A stretch of 64,000 nt of DNA from Nocardioides immobilis (GTDB taxonomy: Bacteria > Actinomycetota > Actinomycetes > Propionibacteriales > Nocardioidaceae), in NCBI RefSeq assembly GCF_003515065.1, contig NZ_QXGH01000022.1, positions 79,626 to 143,625 on the forward strand, written 5' to 3'. How positions within the stretch are numbered: the first letter of the stretch is position 1; every line of letters begins with the position of its first letter. Both the position numbers and the translations under genes were made by a program. Shown here in pieces: positions 33,915-41,987 of this stretch. The notes under the pieces were generated by a model. The model was not told the origin of the DNA, did not search any database, and worked only from the letters and a program-made list of their open reading frames with translations.

Positions 33915-35551
33915 GTGAGAGGACAGCCCCAGTGATGACCCCAACGACAGTCGACGTCGTCGTGATCGGCGCCGGACACAACGGTCTGGTGGCGGCGAAC
34001 TACCTGGCCGATGCGGGACGCAGCGTCCTCGTGGTGGAGGCGTCGGACCGGATCGGCGGGTTCACCGCTTCGCAGAGGGCGATCCCTGAGGCACCGGACC
34101 ACCTGACCCATCCGTACTCGTTCGACCCGTTCTTCTGGGACTCGTTCCCTCCGGCGAAGGAGCTGCAGCTGGAGCGGCACGGGCTGAAGCGGGTCCGGGT
34201 CGACCCGGGTCTCGTCTACCTCGACCCGGAGGACGCGTCGATCGGTTTCTGGGAGGACCCCCGCAGGACCGCGGCCGAGATCGAGCGGTTCAGCCGGGCC
34301 GACGCCCGTGCCTACCTCGAGTTCGCCGGGCTCCTCCGCGCGTTCAGCGACGTGGCGCTGGCGTACTTCGTCAGCAACCCGGCCCGGCTCGACCGGCGAC
34401 CGCTCGCGCGCACCGCTCGTCAGGCGTGGCGACACCGCGCGCGGCTGCGCGACATCGCGTCGCTCGCGACCGGATCGGCGGCCGAGGCGATCGCGGAGCG
34501 GTTCGAGCACCCGGTCGTCCGGAACGCGCTGCACTCCGTCGCCGGCTCGACGATCCCGAACTCCGCCGACGGGAGCGGCGCCGGCTTCCTGTGGCTCGCC
34601 AACCAGCACCGCCACTCCCACCAGCACCCCATCGGCGGCGTCCAGTCCCTGCCCGACGCGCTGGCCCGGCGCCTCGAAGGCACCGGAGGAAGCGTCCAGG
34701 TGGAGGCTCCCGTGGCCGAGATCCTGGTCCGGGGCGGCCGAGCCGTCGGCGTCCGCCTCGCGGATGGCCGCGAGATCGAAGCCCGAGAGGCAGTGGTGGC
34801 GAGCTGCGACCCCAAGACCGCGCTCGGGCGGCTGCTGCCCGGAGGCACCCTGTCCCCCGAGCTCGAGACCCGGGTTGACGGCATCGCGGTCCGCAACGGC
34901 GGCTACGGCCAGATGAAGGTCGACCTTGCCTTCTCGGGCCGGCTGTCGCTGGGCCGGTACGAGAAGTGGCGCGGCGACGGCCTCGACCTGCGCAAGCCGA
35001 TGCACGTCCTCGCGACGGAGGCCGGCATTGAGCGGGCGTTCGCCCGGTCGGCCGCAGGCCTGCTGCCGTACGACGACGACTGGAGCATGTGGAACGTCAT
35101 CCCGACCGGCGTCGACCCGTCCCAGGCACCGCCGGACCAGGACAACTTCTACTGCTACCTCGCAGTGGCGCCGTACGAGCCCGAGGAGGCATGGGACGTG
35201 CCCGATGCCGGAGGGCACACCCTGCGCGACCGCGCCGGTCAGTCGGTCGTCCGCAAGCTCTCGATGTTCTACGAAGGAGTCGAGCAACTGGAGCTCGGCC
35301 GCCGGATCCTGAACAACCAGGACTTCGAGCGCCTGGTCGGGGCCAGCGGCGGCAACATCACGCACGTCGACATGACCCTCAGCAGGGGCGGCCCACGCCG
35401 TCCGGCGCGGGGGCTTGCCGGCTATGCGACGCCGGTCCCCGGCCTCTTCCTGGGAGGCTCGGGCTCCCATCCGAGCGGTGGCATCACCGGCGCGCCCGGC
35501 TACATGGCGGCAAGAGAGGTGCTCCGCGGAGAGAAGAGGCGGCGGTCATGA
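33911..35551 (+). CDS. FAD-dependent oxidoreductase, PYROXD2/phytoene-desaturase-like
   Basis: 546-aa flavoprotein with N-terminal FAD motif VVVIGAGHNGLVAANYLADAG and C-terminal GLFLGGSGSHPSGGITG, paralogous to the protein at 6124. The GTG at 33911 gives a 4-base overlap with the AveC-like gene; an alternative ATG at 33935 has GAGAGGA upstream and would shorten it by 8 residues. Family members desaturate, saturate or isomerise large hydrophobic molecules. Between two AveC-like genes, it probably acts with them on one membrane-associated substrate. Confidence 0.83.
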   Translation: MSERTAPVMTPTTVDVVVIGAGHNGLVAANYLADAGRSVLVVEASDRIGGFTASQRAIPEAPDHLTHPYSFDPFFWDSFPPAKELQLERHGLKRVRVDPGLVYLDPEDASIGFWEDPRRTAAEIERFSRADARAYLEFAGLLRAFSDVALAYFVSNPARLDRRPLARTARQAWRHRARLRDIASLATGSAAEAIAERFEHPVVRNALHSVAGSTIPNSADGSGAGFLWLANQHRHSHQHPIGGVQSLPDALARRLEGTGGSVQVEAPVAEILVRGGRAVGVRLADGREIEAREAVVASCDPKTALGRLLPGGTLSPELETRVDGIAVRNGGYGQMKVDLAFSGRLSLGRYEKWRGDGLDLRKPMHVLATEAGIERAFARSAAGLLPYDDDWSMWNVIPTGVDPSQAPPDQDNFYCYLAVAPYEPEEAWDVPDAGGHTLRDRAGQSVVRKLSMFYEGVEQLELGRRILNNQDFERLVGASGGNITHVDMTLSRGGPRRPARGLAGYATPVPGLFLGGSGSHPSGGITGAPGYMAAREVLRGEKRRRS

Positions 35552-36588
35552 CAACGGAGCCGTTGGTCGAGTCGGAGAGGACCAGGACCAGTCCGACTCC
35601 GGGCCCGCTGGTCTTCTGGTCGGCCTTCGGGGCCGTCGCGTGCACGCTCGCTGTCTACTGCTGGGGCAGCTGGGCCTTCTCCGCGGACTTCGTCCGCGCG
35701 GAGCCGGGGGGCGACGACTACCGCTTCCTCTGGTACCTGCGGGCCTTCGAGGTGCTGTCGATGATCGCCACGGTGGGCATGTTGTGGTGGTTCGTGGCGC
35801 GCCCGTGGCTCCGGACGAGACACGTCCCGCTCGACGGCAAGATCCTGCTCGGGATGATGGTGGCGTACGTCGTCGACCCGATCCTGAACCTGTTCAACCA
35901 CTCGTTCGCGATGAACGCGCACTCGCTCAGCTTCGGGTCGTGGGCAGGGTTCCTGCCGCTGTTTCCGAGCCCCGGTCAGGAGCGGTTCGCCGAGGGCCTG
36001 CTCTGGGCACAGCCGCTCTACATGTACTTCGGCCTACTCGCCGCGATGGCCGGCTGCTGGGTCCTCCGCCGCTTGCGCACCTGGCTCCCGCGGTCGAGCA
36101 CGGCGACGCACTACGCGGTCCTCTTCGTCGTGTTCATGGTGGTGGACTGCATCGCCGAGGTCGGGCTCCTGGTCTACCCGCAGATGTACGTCTTCCCCGG
36201 CGTGCCGGAGGGCTTCAGCCTGTTCGCCGGCGAGATCTACCAGTTCCCGCTCTACCAGTCGGTGTTCGCGGCGGTGTTCGCCGGCATGGTCACCTGGCTG
36301 CGCGACTCGGTGGACGACACCGGCCGGTCGGCGGTCGAACGCGGCGTGGACGAGCTCGTCGCGTCGCCGTTCCGCAAGCACCTGACGTCGTACCTCGCCG
36401 TCACGGGCTTCTGCACGGCAGCGGCGCTGGGCTACTTCCTGCCCTACAGCTTCGCCACCATGTACGCCGACACCTACATCGACCTGCCGTCGTACCTCGA
36501 CAACAGCGCGTTCTGCGGGGTCGAGGGACAGCCCGAGTGTCCGTCCCAGCACCTCGACCGGCTGGAGGGCGGCGATCCCGCACCGTGA
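35548..36588 (+). CDS. AveC-like polytopic membrane protein
   Basis: 346-aa membrane protein, paralogue of 32778 and 37667. Shared features are Asp-x3-Asn in VDPILNLF, NAHSLSFGSW, the intramembrane Glu in CIAEVGLL and QFPLYQSVF. The ATG overlaps the oxidoreductase stop (ATGA). A final segment with two Cys, SAFCGVEGQPECPSQ, lies after the last helix, comparable to the Cys-containing tail of 32778 (MCGDASDVACPDPR), and may form a disulfide outside the membrane. It is followed by a TetR gene. Confidence 0.75.
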   Translation: MTTEPLVESERTRTSPTPGPLVFWSAFGAVACTLAVYCWGSWAFSADFVRAEPGGDDYRFLWYLRAFEVLSMIATVGMLWWFVARPWLRTRHVPLDGKILLGMMVAYVVDPILNLFNHSFAMNAHSLSFGSWAGFLPLFPSPGQERFAEGLLWAQPLYMYFGLLAAMAGCWVLRRLRTWLPRSSTATHYAVLFVVFMVVDCIAEVGLLVYPQMYVFPGVPEGFSLFAGEIYQFPLYQSVFAAVFAGMVTWLRDSVDDTGRSAVERGVDELVASPFRKHLTSYLAVTGFCTAAALGYFLPYSFATMYADTYIDLPSYLDNSAFCGVEGQPECPSQHLDRLEGGDPAP

Positions 36589-36602
36589 GGCAGGATGACG
36601 TG

Positions 36603-37226
36603 ATGGGGAGCTCGTCGCCGCTGACCGTCCAGGCCCGCTCCGGGGCCCGGCGGCGTGAGGCGACGAAGGCCCGCGTCGTCGAGGCGACCCGCCGCCTGCT
36701 CATGGACGGAGAGGCCTACGCCGACCTGTCGATGGAGCGGATCGCCAAGGAAGCCGGCGTCTCCCGGGCCACGTTGTATCTCCACTTCGGCGACAAGCGG
36801 GACATCCTCGCGCAGATCGCCGAGGAGATCGTCGAGCAGCGCTTCGCGCTCGGGGCCGAGGTGCTCGCCGATCCGGAGATCGACCGCGAGACCCTGCGCA
36901 CGATCGTGACCGACATGACCCACCGCTGGATGGCCGACGCACCACTCCACAGCGCGATCATCACGCTCGCCGAGCAGGACCCGGACGTCCGACAGCTGTG
37001 GGTCGACGCGATCCACGAAGTCGGTGCGATGGGGGCCGACCTGATGCGCCGGCACTGGGGTGATGGACCCTCCGCCGCGCCGGACCCCGACACCATCGGC
37101 CAGGTGCTCGCGTGGATGTTCGAACGGTCGGCGCACCAGCTCGCCCGCGACCCCGAGGACGAGGCAAGGGTTGCGGACGCCGTGTCCGAGGTCGTGTGGC
37201 GGGTCTTCGAGTACCGCCCCCGGTGA
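36603..37226 (+). CDS. TetR-family regulator, AveC-neighbour type
   Basis: 207-aa TetR protein, last gene of the NorD-NorQ-AveC-oxidoreductase-AveC operon. The DNA-binding part contains GEAYADLSMERIAKEAGVSR and TLYLHFGDKRDIL. The end VSEVVWRVFEYRPR parallels the regulator at 9837-10463 (VVELVWRTLYVPA). The two regulators share this type and each sits next to an AveC-like gene, so local control of these modules is likely. The ATG is 14 bases after the AveC-like stop. Confidence 0.88.
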   Translation: MGSSSPLTVQARSGARRREATKARVVEATRRLLMDGEAYADLSMERIAKEAGVSRATLYLHFGDKRDILAQIAEEIVEQRFALGAEVLADPEIDRETLRTIVTDMTHRWMADAPLHSAIITLAEQDPDVRQLWVDAIHEVGAMGADLMRRHWGDGPSAAPDPDTIGQVLAWMFERSAHQLARDPEDEARVADAVSEVVWRVFEYRPR

Positions 37227-37234
37227 CCCTGTCC

Positions 37235-37259
37235 CCGGGCGGGCGTCAGGAACGCCCGG
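37235..37259. terminator. Possible hairpin terminator
   Basis: CCGGGCG and CGCCCGG form a 7-base-pair stem with an 11-base loop just after the TetR stop. There is no T-run. It may end the six-gene NorD operon; part of the loop is shared with the stop of the TetR fragment on the other strand. Confidence 0.4.
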
Positions 37260-37627
37260 TTCTGGCGCGGGACGGCGCGGTCGGAGCGTAGAGAGCCTGG
37301 GTCCACACGTGGACGATCGTGTCCACGATGTCCGGCTGACCCTCCCCGGTCTCGACGATCATCGCCACGTCGCGCTGCATCGCGGCGAACGTCGCGTCCA
37401 CGAGGAAGCCGGCCAGGCTCTCTGCCGACACGCCCTTCCGGCGGCCGAGGTCAGCGGCCACGGTGGGTACGGCGCGGTCCCTCTGTCCGAGGAGCGGCGC
37501 GCCCGGCTCGGCGAGCTCAGTCGGGCGACGGAGTCCGACCTCGAGCTCTCCACCAACCCGCGGGGCGGCAGCGCTCCCCTCACGCTCGCTCTCGGTGCTG
37601 CGACGGAGGACGGTCTCAGCCGTCGTT
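37246..37627 (-). pseudogene. TetR-family regulator fragment, C-terminal half
   Basis: An open minus-strand frame (about 126 codons after a TGA) encodes the effector half of a TetR protein. It starts with a STESEREGSAAA-like stretch and ends VHVWTQALYAPTAPSRARTGRS, similar in type to the ends of the regulators at 9837 and 36603. There is no helix-turn-helix and no plausible start before a GTG at 37461. It is probably a decayed third member of this regulator type, lying beside a third AveC-like gene. Confidence 0.4.
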
Positions 37628-37666
37628 AGTCACCGTGGAGCCGGTCGGCTGCCCCAACGGTGCTCC

Positions 37667-38656
37667 CTAGAACGGCGGCGTCAGGTAGGACGGCAGGTCG
37701 GCGAACGAGTCGCCGCCGAGGCTGAGCCAGTTGAACGGCAGGTGGTAGAGCATCATCAGCACGACGGCGGCGTACCCGGTGGCGGCCAGCAGTCGGGCCG
37801 GCTGCACCGACCACCGCGGGAGGTGATGCACCCCGCGCTCGATGAACGACCGGCCGTCCGGGTCCCGCTCGGCCGACAGCCGGATCGCGGCGAAGCCCAT
37901 CGCCACGCAGGCGACGAGGAAGCTCTCGTAGAGCGGGAACTGGTGCTGCTCTCCCGCCCACAGGGTGAGCGACTCCTCGGTCCGGACGAACGAGTAGGCC
38001 TCCGACGTGCGGATGATGATGTTCTCGGCGATGAAGTCGAAGACGAAGAAGAACACGAACATCACCGCGAGGGCGAGCGTCTCGGACATCCGCGGCCACC
38101 GCGCCAGGAGCCTGGCCCGGACACCGAGCCCGAGGGCGGCCTCGGCCGAGCAGAAGTAGACGTACATCGGCAGTCCCCAGAGCAGCGCCTCGCCGTACTC
38201 CGTCGGGACGCCCTGGTTGTGGAACGGGAGGTGCGCGGACCACGCGCCGAGGTTGACCGAGTGGGCGTTGAACGCGAACAGGAAGTCGTAGAGGTTCAGC
38301 CACGAGTCCATCGCGAAGCCGAAGATGCCGCCGATGACCAGAAGCCCCTCGATCCGGATCTCCCGGGTCTTGCGCCACGGCTTGACCGCCAGGAACCAGA
38401 TCGCGGTCAGGAGCACGACGACGCTGGCCACCTCCACGACCCGCAGCGCCACCAGCGAGGAGGTCGGCATCACGTCGCCCGGCATGATCTCGGCCGGCCC
38501 GAAGTCGCGATCGCTCGTGACCCAGCCGTACGCCGCGCGCAGGCTCACGGCCATCCACACCAGGCCGACGGCGCCCCAGGCGAGCACCGCGTGGTTGCGT
38601 CGCGGGTCGGAGGACCCAGAGCGGTCGGTGCCCGTGCGGGTCTCGAGGCTGGTCAC
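37667..38656 (-). CDS. AveC-like polytopic membrane protein at end of mce operon
   Basis: 329-aa membrane protein with about seven hydrophobic segments. Conserved with the other AveC-like paralogues are Asp-x3-Asn in MDSWLNLY, NAHSVNLGAW, the intramembrane Glu in FIAENIII and QFPLYESF. A GTG start at 38656 overlaps the PPIase stop by 4 bases, so it is the final gene of the twelve-gene mce operon. Its linkage to an importer suggests that the imported compound, or a lipid it joins, is what AveC-like proteins act on. Confidence 0.75.
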   Translation of the reverse strand: MTSLETRTGTDRSGSSDPRRNHAVLAWGAVGLVWMAVSLRAAYGWVTSDRDFGPAEIMPGDVMPTSSLVALRVVEVASVVVLLTAIWFLAVKPWRKTREIRIEGLLVIGGIFGFAMDSWLNLYDFLFAFNAHSVNLGAWSAHLPFHNQGVPTEYGEALLWGLPMYVYFCSAEAALGLGVRARLLARWPRMSETLALAVMFVFFFVFDFIAENIIIRTSEAYSFVRTEESLTLWAGEQHQFPLYESFLVACVAMGFAAIRLSAERDPDGRSFIERGVHHLPRWSVQPARLLAATGYAAVVLMMLYHLPFNWLSLGGDSFADLPSYLTPPF

Positions 38657-39696
38657 TTCTCGGCGTCTGGCGTCGTCTCCGGCAGGTCGGACGGTGGTGC
38701 GGTCGGGTCGTCGGGCAGGTAGGAGTCGGCGTACTCGACGTCGGCGTCCTCGAGCAGGTCGCCGAGGTAGCTGCGCCAGGCCTCGAGGCGTTCACGGTTC
38801 TGGAGCTCTCGGGCCAGGGTCTCCTTCACGGCGGCGAACGTCAGCGCCGTCGACGGACGGACATCGGCGACCTTGCCCACGTTCCAGCCGTACTGGGTCT
38901 CAACCGGCCCGAAGACCGAGCCCCTGAGCGTCGAGAAGGCGGCGTCCGCGTAGTCGGCCTCGAGCTGGTCCGCGGTGACCAGGCCCAGGTCGCCGCCGCT
39001 GTCGCGCGTGCTCCCGTCGCGGGACCAGGTCGCGGCGACCTCGCCGAAGTCGGCACCACCCCGGAGCGCCTCGAGAACGCGCTGCGCGTCCCTCTTCGTC
39101 TCCACGACGATGTTGAGCAGCCGCCGGGCCTCCGGCGTGACCATCCGATCACGGTGCTCGTCGAAGGCGACCCGGACGTCCTCGTCCGTCACGTCCGGCA
39201 CGTCCTGCACGACCTCCTCCACCAGGCGCGAGGTCGCGAGCTGGCTCGTGATCTCGTCGAGCACGTCCTGCTCGTTGATGCCGACCTCGCTCAGCCAGTC
39301 GACGAACGCCTGGCGACCGCCGACCAGCTGGTCCTCGATCAGCTGGTCGAGCTGGTCCTGCGCCTTGCGCTCGGGGATCTCGATCTGGTGCTCCTCGATG
39401 GCCTCGTCGAGGATCAGGCTCACCGCCATCGACTTGGCGGAGTCCTTGTCGAACTGCTCGCCCTCGGATTCGTCCTCGGGGCGTTGGACGCCGTACAGCG
39501 CACCCAGGATCTCGACCCGGTCCTGCAGCTCGTCCTCGGTCACGACCCGGTCGCCGTACCTGAGGACGGCGTCCTCGGGCAGCTCGTCGTCGGCGAGACG
39601 CGTGTAGGCGAACACCGCGACCGCAGCCAGCAAGCCGACACACAGCACCGCCGCGACCAGCTTGGTGCGGTCGATCTCCTTGAGCCGATCCATCAT
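38653..39696 (-). CDS. SurA/PrsA-like parvulin peptidyl-prolyl isomerase, membrane-anchored
   Basis: 347-aa protein with one N-terminal membrane helix (about 12-30), a helical chaperone region with SurA-type Asp/Glu-rich segments, and a parvulin domain around residues 205-300 (ARRLLNIVVETKRDAQ, GGADFGEVAATWSRDGST, FGPVETQYGWNVGKV). It should help fold exported proteins on the outer face of the membrane. The first of two adjacent ATGs (39696) gives a 4-base overlap with the RND gene. Inside the mce operon, the six MCE proteins are the natural folding clients. Confidence 0.85.
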   Translation of the reverse strand: MMDRLKEIDRTKLVAAVLCVGLLAAVAVFAYTRLADDELPEDAVLRYGDRVVTEDELQDRVEILGALYGVQRPEDESEGEQFDKDSAKSMAVSLILDEAIEEHQIEIPERKAQDQLDQLIEDQLVGGRQAFVDWLSEVGINEQDVLDEITSQLATSRLVEEVVQDVPDVTDEDVRVAFDEHRDRMVTPEARRLLNIVVETKRDAQRVLEALRGGADFGEVAATWSRDGSTRDSGGDLGLVTADQLEADYADAAFSTLRGSVFGPVETQYGWNVGKVADVRPSTALTFAAVKETLARELQNRERLEAWRSYLGDLLEDADVEYADSYLPDDPTAPPSDLPETTPDAEK

Positions 39697-41987
39697 CGGA
39701 CTGCCTCCTCCATCTGGGGTGTCTCTGTTGCCGGGACCTCGATCGGATCTCTCCGCGGGCGGGCCCCGGTGAACACCGCGTCGACGAGGAACGCTGCGAC
39801 GACGGAGCTGATCACTCCGCCGGCCAGCAGCAGGCCGAAGTCGCGGAGCACGGCCAGGTCGCTCAGTGCCAGGACCAGGTAGCCCGCGGTCGCGGCGGCT
39901 GCTGCGGTCAGAACAGGTACGGCGGCGGAGCGGCCGCGCCGGTCGTCGACCATGACTGCGAACTCGCAGCCGGTCGCTGTCACCAGGGAACCGATCGCAA
40001 CGGTCAGCGGGCTCAGCGACCCGGTCGTCAGATGAGCGATCAGGGCGACCCATCCGGTCGACATCAGTACGACGAGCGCGGCCCGTGCTCCTCGGCGTAC
40101 GTCGGCGAGCCCGATCGCGACCACGGCAACCGCGAGCGAGATCCCGACCAGGTTGATGAGGAGCCGACCGTCGCCGACCAGCTCCAGGCCTTGCACGGCC
40201 GCGACCGGGAGCCCGACGACGTCGGTCTCGAGACCGTCCGGCGGGTCGCCGGCGGTGGCCTCGATCCGCTCGACGAGGTCGCCGAGCTCTGCGATGTCGT
40301 CGAACTCGACGCCGTAGACCATCACTCCGACCGCACGGTCCGAGCGGACGACCGCGGAGGACAGGTAGCGCGGCATGACCTCCATCGCTGCGTCGACCTC
40401 GGCCGGCGTCGGCTCCTCACCCAGGAACCGGAACAGGTCGGCGAGGCTGAGCACGGGGTGCACCTGGTCACCGAGCTCGCTCACGATCGCGTTCTGGGTG
40501 TCGCGACTCCAGGCGAGCGCCTCCGGCGTGGCGACGTCGTCGCCGGTGACGACGATGCTGATCTCGCCGTTGGACCCGAGGACCTCCTCGGCGTACTCGG
40601 CGTCCGTGAGCTGCGGGAGACCCTCGGCCAGCGCGTCGGGCTGGGACTCGACGGAGAGTCCGGGAAGAAGCGTCCAGCCGAACACGGCCGCCGCCGCGCC
40701 GGCCGCCGCCAGCACAAGGACCGGGGCGCGTCGGCGCTGCCGCTCGCGTGGCTCCTGCGGCTCGCGTTCCGCGGGAGCCGGCGTGACGCCGAGGACCCAA
40801 CGGAGGCCGAGGGCTGCCAGCACGGTCAGCACGATGCCGAGTGCGAGCGCGAGCCCGAGCTCGGAGACGAACGGGAGCGGCGACAGGCCGAGCGACGCGA
40901 AGCCGACCACGCCGGCAGCCGCGGCCACCAGCGCTGCCCGATCATGCCCGCCGCGCGACAGGTAGAGGGGGAAGTCACTGCCGATGCCGAGCAGGATCGG
41001 GAGGAAGGCGACCACACCGAGGGACACCGGCCGGTCCAACCAGCCGAAGCACGCAAGCGCGGCACCGGTGCCGACCAGGGCTGCGGCGACCGGGCGCAGC
41101 CGCGACCGCCGCCTCGACGTCCACGGCACCAGGAGGAAGACCAGCCCCACCGCGGCCAGTCCGATCAGCCCTAGCCGGGGCGCCTCGGAGCGGGCGCGGT
41201 CGCTCAGGGCCGCGGTGATCGTCGGGACGCCGGTGACGGTGACCCGGCTGGTCTCGACGTCGGAGTCAGCGACGGCATCCTCGACCGCGGTCGTCAGACG
41301 GGCCGCGGCGTCCTGGCTCAGATCGCTGCGTGGCCGGACCAGGAGCGCCACCTTGTCCGGGGCAGGCACGACGAACTTCCACTCCGGCCGCGGCGCCAGG
41401 TTCTCGTCGAACAGGACGATCTCGACGAACCTCGGGTTGCGAAGGGTCGGGAGCCCGGCCCCCATGCCCTTCACGAGCAGGGCGCCGTACCGCCGGTCGA
41501 AGACTTTCACGACCCGCTCCCCGGCCGCCCTGGCCGCGGCGGGTGACAATCCACGGCGCTGCGCTTCCGCGATCGCGGTCTGGCGCAGGCCGTCCCTACG
41601 TCCCACGATCTGCGACAGCATGTCCTGCGCGGCACCCGCGGTCTGGTTGAGGATCGTCCCGGGCCCGTAGACCGCGGCGACGTCGGCGAGTCCGGCGAGC
41701 TCGCCCTCGAGCCCGATCAGCGCCATCAGCTGGTCCTGGACCGTGAAGAACGAGCGAGGCTCGTCGGACTCCAGGATCACCACCACGGCGTCACCGCCGA
41801 ACTCGTCGTCCTTCTGCTCCAGTGCCACCGCGACAGGGTCCGACGCCGGCAGCATCGAGTCGAGCCCGGTGTCGACCTCGAGTCGCGCGAGCCCGCCACC
41901 GATCGCCGCGAGCACGACCACCGCGACGAGGGCCGCCAGCGGCAGTCTGCCGCGGGCGCGCCTCGTCGGGTGGTCCGTCCCGGTCAT
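39693..41987 (-). CDS. RND/MMPL-family membrane transporter
   Basis: 764-aa RND-superfamily protein with the duplicated layout of one helix, a large extracytoplasmic loop and a helix bundle, repeated. The first repeat carries LGIGSDFPLYLSRG, in place of the GxGxDY motif common in MMPL and HpnN proteins. The N-terminal loop begins LEVDTGLDSMLPASDPV. The ATG at 41987 is fixed by a 4-base overlap with the last mce gene. Such proteins move lipids or hopanoids. Its place inside the mce operon suggests a partner or an exporter for the same lipid class. Confidence 0.88.
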   Translation of the reverse strand: MTGTDHPTRRARGRLPLAALVAVVVLAAIGGGLARLEVDTGLDSMLPASDPVAVALEQKDDEFGGDAVVVILESDEPRSFFTVQDQLMALIGLEGELAGLADVAAVYGPGTILNQTAGAAQDMLSQIVGRRDGLRQTAIAEAQRRGLSPAAARAAGERVVKVFDRRYGALLVKGMGAGLPTLRNPRFVEIVLFDENLAPRPEWKFVVPAPDKVALLVRPRSDLSQDAAARLTTAVEDAVADSDVETSRVTVTGVPTITAALSDRARSEAPRLGLIGLAAVGLVFLLVPWTSRRRSRLRPVAAALVGTGAALACFGWLDRPVSLGVVAFLPILLGIGSDFPLYLSRGGHDRAALVAAAAGVVGFASLGLSPLPFVSELGLALALGIVLTVLAALGLRWVLGVTPAPAEREPQEPRERQRRRAPVLVLAAAGAAAAVFGWTLLPGLSVESQPDALAEGLPQLTDAEYAEEVLGSNGEISIVVTGDDVATPEALAWSRDTQNAIVSELGDQVHPVLSLADLFRFLGEEPTPAEVDAAMEVMPRYLSSAVVRSDRAVGVMVYGVEFDDIAELGDLVERIEATAGDPPDGLETDVVGLPVAAVQGLELVGDGRLLINLVGISLAVAVVAIGLADVRRGARAALVVLMSTGWVALIAHLTTGSLSPLTVAIGSLVTATGCEFAVMVDDRRGRSAAVPVLTAAAAATAGYLVLALSDLAVLRDFGLLLAGGVISSVVAAFLVDAVFTGARPRRDPIEVPATETPQMEEAVR

